Positions 17,167-28,148 of a stretch of 34,418 nucleotides of DNA are shown here, piece after piece. The DNA is from Saprospiraceae bacterium (GTDB lineage Bacteria; Bacteroidota; Bacteroidia; Chitinophagales; Saprospiraceae): contig JADKBV010000009.1 in assembly GCA_016714895.1 (NCBI GenBank), positions 1 through 34,418 of the forward strand. Direction: 5' to 3'. Position 1 is the first letter of the stretch. Each line of letters opens with the position of its first letter. Position numbers and translations under genes: made by a program. The notes beneath the pieces were generated by a model, which worked only from the letters and a program-made list of their open reading frames with translations, did not search any database and was not told where the DNA came from.

Positions 17167-19943
17167 TTGAAATACCAAACCACATACCATTCAACAAGTA
17201 TTTTTTGCCTCATAGGAAGAAGGGCGGGTTTTTGGTTTTTTGTGATGCTATTTTTTTCTTTACCTTCAGCCAATGCCCAAAGAATTCAGTTTTCCAAACA
17301 GACAAATCTGATTCGTTACGTTACCGGCACCATGGGACAGGCTAAATGTGCCGCTGATATGAACGGGGACGGTCTGGATGACATTACCAGGGTTTCCGAA
17401 AATGGTATTTTATTGATTTTCAGCAGAAAGATGGAACTTTTAAATATCAGTTTTTTCCTATACCGGTTCAAACACTTCCTAAATGGAGTGTCTGTGCCGG
17501 TGACTTGAATAATGATGGTCTCAACGACCTTGTTTTCGGAGGTATTTCCAGAGTTTCTTTTGTTTTTTCTGAATTTTACCAACATAAGTTCAGAGAAAAA
17601 GTGATGCCAGATCCGATTACGGCCCAAAGGTCAAATCTTATAGACCTGAATGGGGATCATCTTCTCGATGTTTTTGTCTGTAATGATGTCGGTATGTCTC
17701 TTCCATTCAGAAATGACGGGAACGAAACGATGGTTTATGATATTTCATTGGTCAGAACGTCTCCCCTCCCCGGAAATTACAGTTCGGTATGGACGGATTA
17801 TGACAATGATGGCAAAACAGATTTGTATATAAGTAAGTGTCTTCCGAATACATCACCCGGTCACCCGGCACGTACCAACCTTCTTTATAAAAATCTGGGT
17901 AATCAGCAATACGAAGAAGTGGGTGCCTTAGCCGGCGTTAATGATAATGCTCAATCATGGACCACAGTTTCCGAAGATTTTGACCATGATGGCTATATGG
18001 ATTTTCTGGTCATTAACCATGACGAAAAAAACAGGTTTTACCGTAACAACGGAAACGGAACGTTTTCAGACGTAATCTCTGACTCAGGCATAAACGAATC
18101 CGATTTGGGTGCATTCGAAGCTTATTCCGGAGATTTTGACAATGATGGAAATCTCGATATTATTTCTGAATTACAACAACCTTTGTATTTCGGAAACGGA
18201 GACCTTACCTTCACCGGACAAAAACTACCTTTTGTGCCCGGAGCGATGGGAGATTTTAATCATGACGGTTTTTTGGATATTACGTCCCGTAGTGATATGT
18301 GGATAAATGAAGGTAATAACAACCATTATATCAAGTTACAACTCAAAGGATGGGAAAGCAATCATTCAGGTATTGGTTCAAAAATCCTGCTTACCTCCGG
18401 AGGAAAAACTCAAACCAGGGAATTAAGAGCAGGACAGAGCTACAGTCCTGCAAACACGCTGGATGTGCATTTTGGTCTGGGAAAAGATACCCTTGTTGAT
18501 CAAATTAAAATAATATGGCCTTCAGGGACAGAAAGTGTTTTGTACGGACTAAAAGCTGATTCTACGTACATCATCCCCGAAGGGGTTTGTTTTCTTCCTT
18601 CTGACAGTCTGGAGCATGAAGGTACATTGAATCTGTGTCCCGGCAAAGTTCTGGGTCTGAACCTTAAATCAAATTTCTTTCAGTATCGATGGACAACAGG
18701 CGATACGACAAGGATGATTCATGTCAATAATCCGGGTTTGTATTATGTTATGCACAGAGATAGTTTGGGTTGTACCGGAATCAGTGAAAAAATTCTTTTG
18801 CAAAACCCTGACGATAGATGGTTACCTTTTACCATATTGCCCGATGATACGTTGTTTTGTTACGGAGATACCGTTTTGTTGCAGTCCGAAAATGGTAATG
18901 TTAATTGGTCAAATGGGGTGTCAGAAACAACAACAATCCAAATTACCGAAACAGGAAATTATTTTTATACAGTTGATTCCATTTGTGGATCCGGCATACA
19001 CAAGTCACCAATCTCGGAGATTGTTTTTACAGAAGTGACAGAACCCGCTCTCAAAAATCAATCTGAATGGGGCATTGATTCCATCCTTGTCGAACTGGAA
19101 GGAAATGACTGTATCTGGTTTGAAAATGAAAACGATGATTTTCCAAAATATACAGGTTGTCGCCAAATATTTCCCAAAGATTTTGATGGTAAAACCTTTT
19201 TTGTAGCAAACAGAAGTTCTCAGGAGGACAGACTCTATGAAGGAGGAAAAACAGATACAATAGGTTTTTTTACCAATCAGGCAGAAATAAAAAAAATGTT
19301 TTTCACCATTAGTGAAACGGTTTATCTCAAAAGTGTCGATATGTATTTCAGAAATTTGGGTCAAAACAAAACCTTAAAAGTGTTTATCATTCAACCGTCA
19401 GGAGACACGATCAACACTATTTTTTCAGATTTGAAAAACGGTAAAAATGAAATTCTGCTTAATATCGGACTGCCTCCCGGAAATTACCTGATTTTTCCTG
19501 ACAGATCAGATGCCCTTTTAAATATCGGACAGCTTGATTTTCCTTACCCTCTGCATACCTTTGGATCAGTAGATTCCTCTTCAACAGGACTAAATTTTTA
19601 TCCTTATTTTTATAATTGGAAATTTGAAGTCGAAAGAAAACATTGTTTTTCACCAAGGATTCCGGTTCTGATCAATACTACTTCTGTTGAAAACCAGGAA
19701 ATTGATGATTTGGTAGTTTACCCTGTACCGACATCAGGGGCAATACAGATAAAAGGTCGTCAAATTAGCGCTGAAACCCGGGTAAAACTTTACACTTTGC
19801 AAGGTAAAAACCTTCCTTTTTCCATAAGATGTGAAAACGGATATTGTTATTTAGAATTGGCAGGTATACCTCCCGGAATGTATGTAATCCATGTCTCCAT
19901 TGATGGCAAAAATATTCAAAAAAGATTTGTGTTAACAGATTAA
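17167..19943 (+). CDS. T9SS-exported FG-GAP/VCBS and ASPIC-UnbV protein (one frameshift)
   Basis: A TTG start at 17167 gives a signal peptide ending in FFSLPSANAQ; no ATG upstream of the signal is in frame. Residues 50-300 hold FG-GAP/VCBS propeller repeats with calcium-loop sequences such as DMNGDGLDDI, DYDNDGKTDLYI, DFDHDGYMDFLV and DFDNDGNLDI. Next is an ASPIC/UnbV domain (LKGWESNHSGIGSKI to VDQIKIIWPSGTES), then Ig-like repeats and a T9SS type A sorting domain (VVYPVPTSGAIQIKGRQ to the C-terminus). Open frames overlap at 17505-17508; adding one T to TTTT at 17417-17420 restores FQQKDGTFKYQFFPIPV. The whole protein is about 926 residues. Such proteins are surface adhesins or polymer-binding proteins; no enzyme motif is seen. 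Confidence 0.83.
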
Positions 19944-20072
19944 ATTTCCTTACTGGCATCCACATTGTCTGTTCTGGAAAGATGATTATCCGATTCGGTT
20001 AAAATCATGTTTTGAAAAAACAATAATATTCTATATTGCGGACAGTTTTGTCATTCTATATAATATTCATTT

Positions 20073-22502
20073 TTGTTTTTTAAATCTGTTACATATCATG
20101 TTTTACTTACGGTGATCTTTTTGACAGCCGTATTAAGTATGCCGCAGTTTTTGGCAGCTCAGGTTCATTGCAAAGTTTTGATTTTTATCGAACCGGACTT
20201 ATGTGACGACAACAATGTTATATTACATGCTGCACCTTGGAATTATACACCACCGTTTACCTATTTATGGTCGACTTCAGAAACCACCCAGGATATTTCA
20301 GTTCCGGCAGGATCGGGCACTTATTCAGTCACCATTTCTGATTCAAATGGTTGTACTGCTGCCCACAGCGTTGATCTTAATGCTTTCAATTTTACATTTA
20401 ACATACAACAATACGGCGGCTGTCCGAATGAAGGAATTCAACTGACCATTGATTGGCATGATTTTACCAATCCCGGCAATTATGAATTTTTATGGTCAAA
20501 CGGAGATATGACCAGTGTGGCTACGGTAACCACTCCGGGAAATTATTCAGTCACTATTACAGATCCTGATACCGGTTGTTCTGCAGTAAGAGATATTGAC
20601 GTGGTGATCTATCCGGAACCAATGCCTGTCATTAATGGTCCGATGAATTTGTGTTCTGGTCAACCTGCCGTTTTGACGCTGTCAGGAGGGCCATTTACTT
20701 CCATATATTGGTTCCCGGAGGTTGGGATACTGAAACCGTAACCATTACAGAACCCGATGTATATACCGTTACCGTTTACAACGATTTTGGGTGTATGGGT
20801 ATGGCAACATTCGAAGTTCTGCCCGGAGGTATCGATCCGATATTGTCCGGACCGATGTTTATGTGTAATGGGCAGGATGTAACCCTTTTTGTTGTCAATG
20901 AAAATGATTTTGATGATTTTTTATGGAGTAATGGAGAAACCAGTGCTTCTATCATTGTGAATACACCCGGAATTTACGAAATTACAGTAACAGATGTTAA
21001 TAATTGTACTTTTGGACAGATTGAAGTATTAGAAAATATATTCACCATTGATGAAGTGATCACCGCCAATACTTCCTGCACCACGCCAAACGGAAGTATC
21101 GATATCACAGTCAACCCTTCAGGCACATATACCTTTATTTGGTCAAACGGCGCCACAGGTGAAGATATAATTTCCATTTCCGGTGGCGATTACGTGGTCA
21201 CGGTTATCGACGGAAATGGTTGCTTTTCGATAGAAACTTTTATGGTGACCAATAATACAACTACGCCGACGATTCAGTCTTCTGTCACACCTTCCACCTG
21301 CGGTTTATCCAACGGTAGTATTGATCTTACCATAACTCCTGCAGGAAGTTATACAATTGTCTGGTCCAACGGCGCAACGACAGAAGATCTATCCAATCTC
21401 AGTGTGGGAATGTATTCCGTCACGGTCACCAATATGGAAGGATGTTCGGCACTATCCACGATTGAAATTTTGAACACAAATACCTCATTTTCCGTAACGG
21501 CTATGACAATCGCCAATACTTCCTGCACCTCGCCAAACGGAAGTATAGTTGTCACGGTCAGTCCAACGGGATCGTATATCATTACGTGGGCTGACAGTCA
21601 GTCCGGGTTTTTAAGGGAATTTTTATCGGGTGGTGATTACAGATTTACCATCACCGACGATTTGGGTTGTAATATTTTCCAAAATGTAGTTATAGAGGAC
21701 AAACCTTCTATACCCGTAGTTGAGATATCGGCGATACAACCGGATTGTTCGCATTCCACAGGTTTGGTTGTATTTACATCAATTGAAGAACTTTCGGCAA
21801 TAGAATATTCGACAGATGGTGGTATGACCTATATTTCCTGTACGATACCTTTATTGTTAGCGCAGGGCAATTATGTGATTTTGGTGCGGAATAATGAAGG
21901 ATGTATAACATCAAAGACAATAACCATCCAAAAAACGCCGGCACAGGAAGGTTTTTTTATCGATCACATCGACTATTCTGAGGACGACGTAAACCATCTG
22001 CATGTATTGTTACAAGGTATTACTGCAGATGACATCGACACTGTAATGTGGACACCGATGGTTGATATTGTAATGGATGTCGGCAATGTCGAAAATATGT
22101 TACATCCGAAATTACCCATCCTGACAGTTTTTTTATCAGGTGGTCATATGGACAAAAGCGGGTTGTTCAGATACGGCAACGATATCAAACAGGGTTTCTG
22201 AAAATCCTGAGATTCTGGCTCCTAACATTATTCAAACCAACAGTAAAAGTGGTAATGATAAATTTTATTTATGGTCAGAATCGCAGGAAGTGGTTTTGGT
22301 AAAAAACCTGACGATTTATGAAAGGTGGGGAGAAAAAGTGTTTTTGCGTGAAAATTTTCCGATCAATCAACCGGAATATGGTTGGAACGGAGAATTTCGC
22401 GGTTCTCCGGCGATTCAGGGCGTATATGTTTGGGTAGCTGAAGTTTTATTAAAAAATAATAAAACCATCAGGCTTTATGGTGATGTTACAGTTATCAGGT
22501 AG
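20073..22502 (+). CDS. SprB-like repeat protein with CHU_C (gliding-motility type) C-terminus (three indels)
   Basis: A TTG start gives a signal peptide ending MPQFLAAQ. The body is about eight SprB/Ig-like units, each with a WSNG core followed by TYSVTITDSNGC-type closing strands (for example YLWSTSETTQDISVPAGSGT and WSNGATTEDLSNLSVGMYSV). The end, NLTIYERWGEKVFLRE with YGWNGEFRG and GVYVWVAEV, is the CHU_C type B sorting domain used for T9SS export of gliding adhesins. Single-base losses are inferred at 20717 (restores FPGGWDTETV), 22108 and 22128-22134. The real protein is about 810 residues, much smaller than true SprB, so it is a SprB-like adhesin and not the SprB orthologue. It is followed by an inverted repeat. 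Confidence 0.82.
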
Positions 22503-22561
22503 GATGAATTTGTATTGGTAAAGATTGTTTTAATTTTAAAAATGGATCTTGTAGGCAAATA

Positions 22562-22584
22562 GTAAACTATTTTAGTTTACCTTT
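22562..22584 (+). terminator. Inverted repeat after the SprB-like gene, possible terminator
   Basis: GTAAACTA (22562-22569) and TAGTTTAC (22573-22580) are perfect complements around a 3-nt loop. The following bases are CTTTAA, not a strong T run, so it may equally be a regulatory palindrome for the next gene. Confidence 0.4.
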
Positions 22585-22684
22585 AATACAAGGAAAACCA
22601 ATCGTTACCTTTTATTGAAATAATATTTCTTACAGACAATAAACTGACACAAAAGCAAGTATGCACCAAATAAACTTTAAGCCA

Positions 22685-23019
22685 ATGAAAAACACATTTT
22701 GTTTGTTGATAATGTTAACTTGTGTAATGAGTTTGATGATTTCCTGCTCCGATCCAACGGAAGCATGTTTTACCTATTCACCAACAATAATAACAAGGAA
22801 TACCACTGTAACATTTGATGCCTCGTGTTCAGAAAACGTTTCATTCTATTCCTGAATTTTGGTGATGGCACAGCAGATATAACGACTACTTCCTTAACGG
22901 TTACACATCGGTTTTTTTCAACCGGTCAATTTAATGTAACCCTGCAAGCAAAAAGAAAAGACGGAGTTACCTTAGGTAAGGACAAACCGGAAACAACTCA
23001 AACCATTACAGTCCAATAA
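22685..23019 (+). CDS. Small PKD-domain lipoprotein (one frameshift)
   Basis: The start at 22685 gives MKNTFCLLIMLTCVMSLMIS followed by Cys, a lipoprotein signal; an ATG eight codons earlier (22661) is less suitable. One PKD-type domain follows, with ACFTYSPTIITRNTTVTFDA, FGDGTADITTTSLTVTHRF and a closing TQTITVQ. Adding one G at 22854 turns the stop into Trp and gives FYSWNFGDG, the canonical PKD core, so the gene is about 112 codons and probably intact in life. It would be anchored in the outer membrane and act in binding rather than catalysis. Confidence 0.75.
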
Positions 23020-23045
23020 AACAGTTCAGGTAGGATGAAAATAAA

Positions 23046-23076
23046 TTGCAAATATTACCAAATATTGGTAACTTTG
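23046..23076 (+). promoter_or_regulatory. parDE promoter with overlapping operator palindrome
   Basis: TTG (23046-23048), a 20-bp spacer and TAACTTTG (23069-23076) form a Bacteroidota promoter ending 15 bp before the parD ATG. The perfect 17-bp palindrome TTACCAAATATTGGTAA (23055-23071) overlaps the -7 box. This is where an autoregulating antitoxin would be expected to bind. Site and placement are seen; binding is inferred. Confidence 0.6.
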
Positions 23077-23091
23077 TATTAAAATAGCAGA

Positions 23092-23343
23092 ATGGGTAAA
23101 AATACATCAATATCCCTGGGAAATCATTTTGAAGAATTTGTTCAAACAAGAATAGGGGAAGGAAGATATACAAATGCAAGTGAAGTGATAAGAGCCGGGT
23201 TAAGATTATTAGAAGAAGAAGAACAAAAGTTTTATGCTTTACGAAAGGCAATCCAAGATGGAATTGACAGTGGAATAGCAGAAGATTTCGACCCGAAAAC
23301 ACATCTGAAAGAATTGAAACGAAGAAAAAAGGTCAATGGCTAA
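23092..23343 (+). CDS. parD: ParD-family antitoxin
   Basis: This 83-residue protein reads SISLGNHFEEFVQTRIGEGR then YTNASEVIRAGLRLLEEEEQ, the ribbon-helix-helix fold of ParD/CC2985 antitoxins. A charged C-terminal tail (IAEDFDPKTHLKELKRRKKV) would wrap the toxin. The N-terminal half binds DNA as a dimer and represses its own operon. The stop overlaps the toxin start by 8 bp, as usual for type II pairs. The frame is intact although the toxin partner is broken. Confidence 0.88.
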   Translation: MGKNTSISLGNHFEEFVQTRIGEGRYTNASEVIRAGLRLLEEEEQKFYALRKAIQDGIDSGIAEDFDPKTHLKELKRRKKVNG

Positions 23344-23635
23344 GATTAATTTTACTAAAAAAGCCAAGATTGACTTAGAAGAAATATGGGAATATACTTA
23401 TGAAACCCTATCAGAAAAACAAGCTGATAAATATTACAATGAACTTATTGAAAAATGCCTAAATTAAAAAAGATTTTGAACAAGGCAGAGACTATTCAAT
23501 ACTGTTCCTAAATTTGAAAGGTTATAAAGTTAGCAAACACATAATATTTACAGGCTATTGGATAAAGGTAAAACAATTGAAATAGTAAGAATTCTACACT
23601 AGAAAATGGATCTTAAAAAACACCTGAATGAATGA
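23336..23635 (+). pseudogene. parE: ParE/RelE-family toxin, frame-broken
   Basis: Translation starts MAKINFTKKAKIDLEEIWEY and continues TLSEKQADKYYNELIEKCL, the first two helices of ParE. After a stop, other frames carry IKKDFEQGRDYSILFLNLKG, YKVSKHIIF, then YRLLDKGKTIEIVRILH and MDLKKHLNE, the strands and end of a ParE fold. At least two single-base losses and an in-frame TAG at 23600-23602 interrupt it. ParE toxins of this family poison DNA gyrase. If the lesions are real, the antitoxin here is an orphan. Confidence 0.8.
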
Positions 23636-23726
23636 ATCACCCTATATATCAATGGCTTTGATGAACAGATTTCGCTATCGCTCATCCATCGCAAAGTCAA
23701 AACGTTACCGCCAATGCTAAAAGACA

Positions 23727-24827
23727 ATAACGAAAATATTTATATTATTAATTTGTTTAGGAATTATGCAGACCACATTTGGACAAATGACATCTGAAAA
23801 GGAAAAATCACTTCAAACTATCCTTGACAAAACAGTTGACGGTAAAAAGGTGTTTGGGACATCTTTGCCATTAAAAAGACACATTTTTGGAAAGGAGCAT
23901 CACCAATTTGTTAACAGACCAACCTTATTTTATTGCAAGCACCACCAAATTATTTACCACAGCCATAATTCTAAAACTTAGAGCAGAAAACAAACTTAGT
24001 CTTGAGGACAAAAATCAGCAACTATATTGATAAATCAATTTTCAGGACTGCATATATATTCAAAGAAAGATTATGCTGAAGAACTTTCTATTAAACATTA
24101 CTTTCTCATACATCAGGTCTTCCTGACTACTCTAGTGCAAAGGAACAAGTGGCAAAAGTTTGGAAAATGAGATAACAGGAGGTAACGACCAATTTTGGAC
24201 TTTTGAACAAGCAATAGAAAGGACAAAAAAATGACACCACTTTTTGTGCCCGGGACCAAAGGGAAGGCAAACTATTCAGATGCAAATTTCCAACTTTTAG
24301 GAAAAATCATTGAGATCGTAACCCATAAACCGTATGCCGAAAATTGTAGAGAATTTATCACCCGGCCACTTGGTTTGACAAAGACCTATCTTTATCAAGA
24401 CACAACGGACAAAACACCAAAGACACTTTATTACAAGAACAACGAACTGAAAATACCCCAGGCAATGACATCTTTTGGGGCCGACGGTGGAATGGTTTCA
24501 ACTTCAACCGATATGCTTATTTTTATTGAAGCATTTTTTACAGGAAAATTATTCCCAAAAGAGTATATCAATGAATTACAGGAATGGAATAAAATATTTT
24601 TCCAATGAAATCAGGCATAGGAATTCACTTGTTTAAACTTCCCTGGATTTTTAATCCGACAGGTGCGGTGCCTTATTTTTTAGGTCATTCAGGACTTTCA
24701 GGAGCATTGGCATATTACGAGTCCTAAAGAAAATATATTTGTTGTCGGGACAGTTAATCAAGTTGCACATCCTGACATTTCCTTTAAGACAATGATTAAA
24801 TTAACTCAACTAATAATGAAAAAGTGA
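23727..24827 (+). pseudogene. Serine hydrolase of the beta-lactamase/penicillin-binding fold, frame-broken
   Basis: Across about six frame changes the pieces are a signal-like start KIFILLICLGIMQTTFGQ, ASTTKLFTTA (the SxxK catalytic motif, near 23940), LSIKHLLSHTSGLPDY-like sequence, GKANYSDANFQLLGKIIEIV (YxN-type motif), TSFGADGGMVSTSTDML and finally GHSGLSGA (the KTG-equivalent HSG). Family PF00144, roughly 365 codons, so full length. Members include esterases, D-aminopeptidases and beta-lactamase relatives. The substrate is unknown. No ATG precedes the signal sequence in frame (an ATA stands there), another sign of base errors or decay. It follows the toxin-antitoxin pair by about 90 bp. 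Confidence 0.75.
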
Positions 24828-24846
24828 TAAACACTGATGGTATCAC

Positions 24847-24967
24847 GGGTTTTACGTCGGTCGGGGTGACGTGCAAACCAGGGAATTTGAGCTTCTGTTC
24901 AAGTTCAGTGCTGGTTGATCTCGTTTCTAAGGACGAGATGCTCCGAAACCGCCCGAACACAAAACCC
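24847..24967. repeat. 121-bp nested palindrome between hydrolase and GH92 genes
   Basis: Three nested pairs are visible: GGGTTTT/AAAACCC at the ends (24847-24853 and 24961-24967), TCGGTCGG/CCGCCCGA (24857-24864 and 24949-24956, one mismatch), and ATCTCGT/ACGAGAT (24918-24924 and 24933-24939). It is richer in G and C than the genes on either side. An ORF of 60-odd codons runs through it on each strand but looks like chance. It is likely a lineage-specific intergenic repeat or a large structured RNA. Confidence 0.45.
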
Positions 24968-25011
24968 GAAACCGTTGACCAAACCTTACAAAACATCAAC
25001 AAACTCAAAAG

Positions 25012-27158
25012 ATGAAAATTAAATTTCTAACACTTCTTTTATGTCTTACAAACTTTGTATCAGCGCAAAATTCAAATTTGTTAATGTTTTATAGGAACGG
25101 ATGGAACCGGACACACTTTCCCGGACCGTCTATGCCTTTGGAATGGTACAAACCTGGTCCGGATAATAAAGGTTATGGCTGGAACTACACAAGTGGTTAT
25201 CAGTACTAGATACTGTGTTATTGGGATTTTCGCAAACACGATTTAGTGGGACAGGTATCAATGAAATGGGAGATATATTGTTACTTCCCATCAACCCAAA
25301 AAGATAAATTCAAAAATCTTACTATAAAAATAGCGAAATCGGAAAAGTTGGTTATTACGCTTTAACAAAAAAGATGATGTAAAAAGTTGAGCTTACTTGC
25401 TCAGAAAGAGTTGCATTTCATCAATATACTTTTCCCGAAAAGGAAGCACAGGTTTTGGTTGATTTTCAACACGGCTTGCGATTTGTATTTGATGAAAATA
25501 GTCAAAAAGGATTAGTGATTGAAAGCGATGTAAAGATTGAAAACAATACCACCATTTCTGGCTATGTTTCTACTGAAAATTGGGTTAACCGAAAATATTT
25601 TTTACATTAACTTTTAATCAACCTTTTTCAAATTCTACCCTGATTGAAAAGAAAGAAAATGAAAAAGCACCAAAATATTTGCTGGATTTTTCCTCAGTTA
25701 AAAATAGGGTACTTAAGGTAAAAATTGCCTTGTCTTCAGTTTCAGTTGAAGGAGCAAAACTCAATTTGAAAACGGAAATTCCGCACTGGGATTTTGAAAA
25801 AGTATATCAGGATAATCTCAAATTATGGGATAAATATTTAAGTACAATCAGCATTGAAGCACCCAAAAAACAAAAGGAAATATTCTACACCTCACTCTAT
25901 CATTTATTTTTGCAACCTTCCAACATGGCTGATGTAGATGGAAAATACAGAGGTGTAGATGATAAAATTGTTATTGCACCAAATAAAGAATATTATTCTA
26001 CACTTTCTATTTGGGATATATATCGTGGTGCATTTCCTTTACTGCAGATTTTGGCTCCGGAAAAAATTAATGGTATTATTCAAACTATGCTTATTCATCA
26101 TAAAGCCAAAGGATTTTTACCCATTTGGACAGCTTGGGGACAGGACAATTATTGTATGATTGGCAACCACGCTATTCCGATGATTCTTTCTGCTTACCAA
26201 AATGGCTTCAGAGGTTTTGATGCACAAGATGCCTTACATGCCATGGTGGAAACTTCTACCATCTCTCACATCAATTCAGATTGGGAAATATACAATCGAT
26301 TTGGGTATTATCCTTTTGATAAATTAGACAACGAAGCAGTATCAAGAACTTTAGAAAGTGGTTATGACGATTGGTGTGTTGCGGAAATGGCAAAAAGTAC
26401 TGGGAAAAAAAGAAATTGACACCTTTACTAAAAGAGCCCATTATTACCAAAATATTTATGATCAGGAAACAACTTTTTTCAGAGGCAAAGACAGTAATGG
26501 AAATTGGCGATCACCTTTTAATCCACTGATGGCAACTTCACCCTTAAATAATCCGGGTGATTATACAGAAGCCAATGCGTGGCAATATTTTTGGACACCC
26601 ACACAATTTGACATAAACGGAGTAACGAAACTCTTAGGCGGAAAAATTAAATTCACCCAAAAGCTCAATGAATTTTTTCCACTCGAGGCTTTAAATGCTG
26701 ACAATTTCTTGGGACAAGAAGCCATGATTGGGCAATATGCCCACGGAAACGAACCAAGCCATCACATTATATATTTATTTGCTTATAGTAATGAACCTAA
26801 AAAAGGTCAGAAATACATCAATCAGGTAATCAATGAATTTCACAACAATACACCAGATGGTATGATTGGAAATGATGACTGTGGACAAATGAGTGCATGG
26901 TATATTCTTTCCACGCTGGGTTTTATCCTGTCAATCCTGCCAATGGTGAATTTGTTTTAGGAAGTCCGCAGGTAAAAAAAAGCAACTATTCATTTGACAA
27001 ACAACAAAAGCTTTACCATAGAAGCTAAAAAATGGTCTGAACAAACTATTTATAATGAAGTCCGATATGTAAACAGCAAAAAAATCAATGCACCTTTTAT
27101 TAAATATTCAGATATTATAAATGGAGGAAATTTAACTTTTGAAATGATCAATAAATAA
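25012..27158 (+). pseudogene. GH92 family alpha-mannosidase, exported, frame-broken
   Basis: The signal peptide is MKIKFLTLLLCLTNFVSA. Across frames the N-terminal GH92 motif reads IGTDGTGHTFPGPSMPFGM, followed by YTSGYQY and FSGTGINEMGDILLLPI. The catalytic domain has SLYHLFLQPSNMADVDGKYR, YYSTLSIWDIYRGAFPLLQI, EPSHH within YAHGNEPSHHIIYLF (the Glu is the general acid) and GMIGNDDCGQMSAWYI (the Asp residues act as base). About 715 codons, full length for the family. GH92 enzymes cleave alpha-mannosides with inversion, using calcium, in N-glycan or mannan use. Around ten frame changes, mostly in the first 600 bp and the last 220 bp, break it. The stop sits in a palindrome shared with the convergent AraC gene. 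Confidence 0.9.
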
Positions 27159-27169
27159 ATATTTATTTA
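27152..27169. terminator. Palindrome at the convergent end of GH92 and AraC genes
   Basis: TAAATAAATATTTATTTA is a perfect 18-bp palindrome containing both stop codons. It could act as a weak two-way terminator; with only A and T in the stem this is uncertain. Confidence 0.3.
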
Positions 27170-28010
27170 GCTTTATGATTAATTCTAAATGCTTTGGGAG
27201 ACATTTGTTTTTTGTTTAGAAAAACTCTGTTAAAATAGCTTAAAGATTCAAATCCACAAGAATAGGCTATGTTATTTATATTTTCTTCAGAGACTAATAA
27301 TAGTTTACAAACTGCGTTAATCCTTAAATCATTTAAATAACTTGAGAAGGTAATGGTTGTAGTTTTTTTAAAAAATTTGCAAAAATTACTTTCTGTCATA
27401 TAAACCATACCAGCTACTTCTTTTAATGAAATTTTATTTGAAAAGTTATTCTGTAGAAAAATACAAACCTTATTTATCCTGCTTTCAGTTTCTTCATTGA
27501 TTTGATATTTATTAATTGTTGAAGAAATAAGTGTATAACTGCATCCGGATAAAAAGATAAAGCATTAAACAAAGCAATCATTTTTTCAACTCCCGTATAA
27601 TTTACAACATGAAACAATATTTCTTTGATATTTGATGGATATTCTGTGATATAAAGCCCGTAATTTGATTGTTGAAAAAGTTGTTTTAAAGGAAAAAATT
27701 CTTTAAAGTCAATTATTTTTCTATAAAATCAACAGGCATTTGTATTGCTTTAGCTTCAAACTCTTCATTGCCATTGGCCTTTCCAAACCAGGTGTGAGGC
27801 AAATTGGGTCCAATTAATACAAAATCATTGTCACAAAATTCTTGATTACTATTACCTATCAATCTGATGCCATTCCCTTTAACAATAAATGTAAGCTCAT
27901 ATTCCGGATGAAAATGCCATTTAAATTCAAAAAGCCGGTGTAGTATATGCAAATGCATAAAAACTGGAATGTTTTAAACTACTGCTAATATCTTCTAAAA
28001 TGGGCTTCAT
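27163..28010 (-). pseudogene. AraC-family transcriptional regulator, frame-broken
   Basis: From the ATG at 28010: MKPILEDISSSLKHSSFYAF, then a cupin-like sensor (WHFHPEYELTFIVKGNGIRL, FVLIGPNLPHTWFG) in residues 15-95, and two C-terminal helix-turn-helix motifs. The first is around KISLKEVAGMVYMTESNFCK, the second is INNIAYSCGFESLSYFNRVF with the AraC signature ending KKQMSPKAFR. About 282 residues, normal for the sugar-responsive cupin-AraC class. At least two frame changes occur (near 27925 and 27715) plus one near 27500. It lies between the GH92 gene (convergent) and the sugar operon (divergent), so it probably regulates one or both. A CCTATA/TATAGG pair (28014-28034) just upstream of its start could be an operator. 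Confidence 0.85.
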
Positions 28011-28110
28011 AAACCTATATTATACCTTTATAGGCTGTAAATATAATAGAAAATTCAATATAGTATTAGTAATGGATAAAATAAGTTTATTTTAATCAAC
28101 GCCGGAGGTC

Positions 28111-28118
28111 TAATTTTG
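28111..28118 (+). promoter_or_regulatory. Possible -7 box of the sugar operon
   Basis: TAATTTTG matches TAnnTTTG and lies 30 bp before the ATG of the PhyH-family gene, in the gap shared with the divergent AraC gene. No exact TTTG is seen at -33. Confidence 0.4.
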
Positions 28119-28148
28119 TATAAAATTAATAATCCAAATTTCATTAAT

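Noticed and set aside
20280..21700. Regularly spaced similar DNA segments that could suggest a CRISPR array
   Set aside because: The periodic similarity comes from protein repeats (WSNG units) in one long reading frame; unit sequences diverge and spacing is protein-sized.
23640..23726. CTTTG/CAAAG pairing and AACGTTACC before the serine hydrolase as another attC-like site
   Set aside because: Arms are short with several unpaired bases and the preceding gene is already broken; the evidence is too thin to call.
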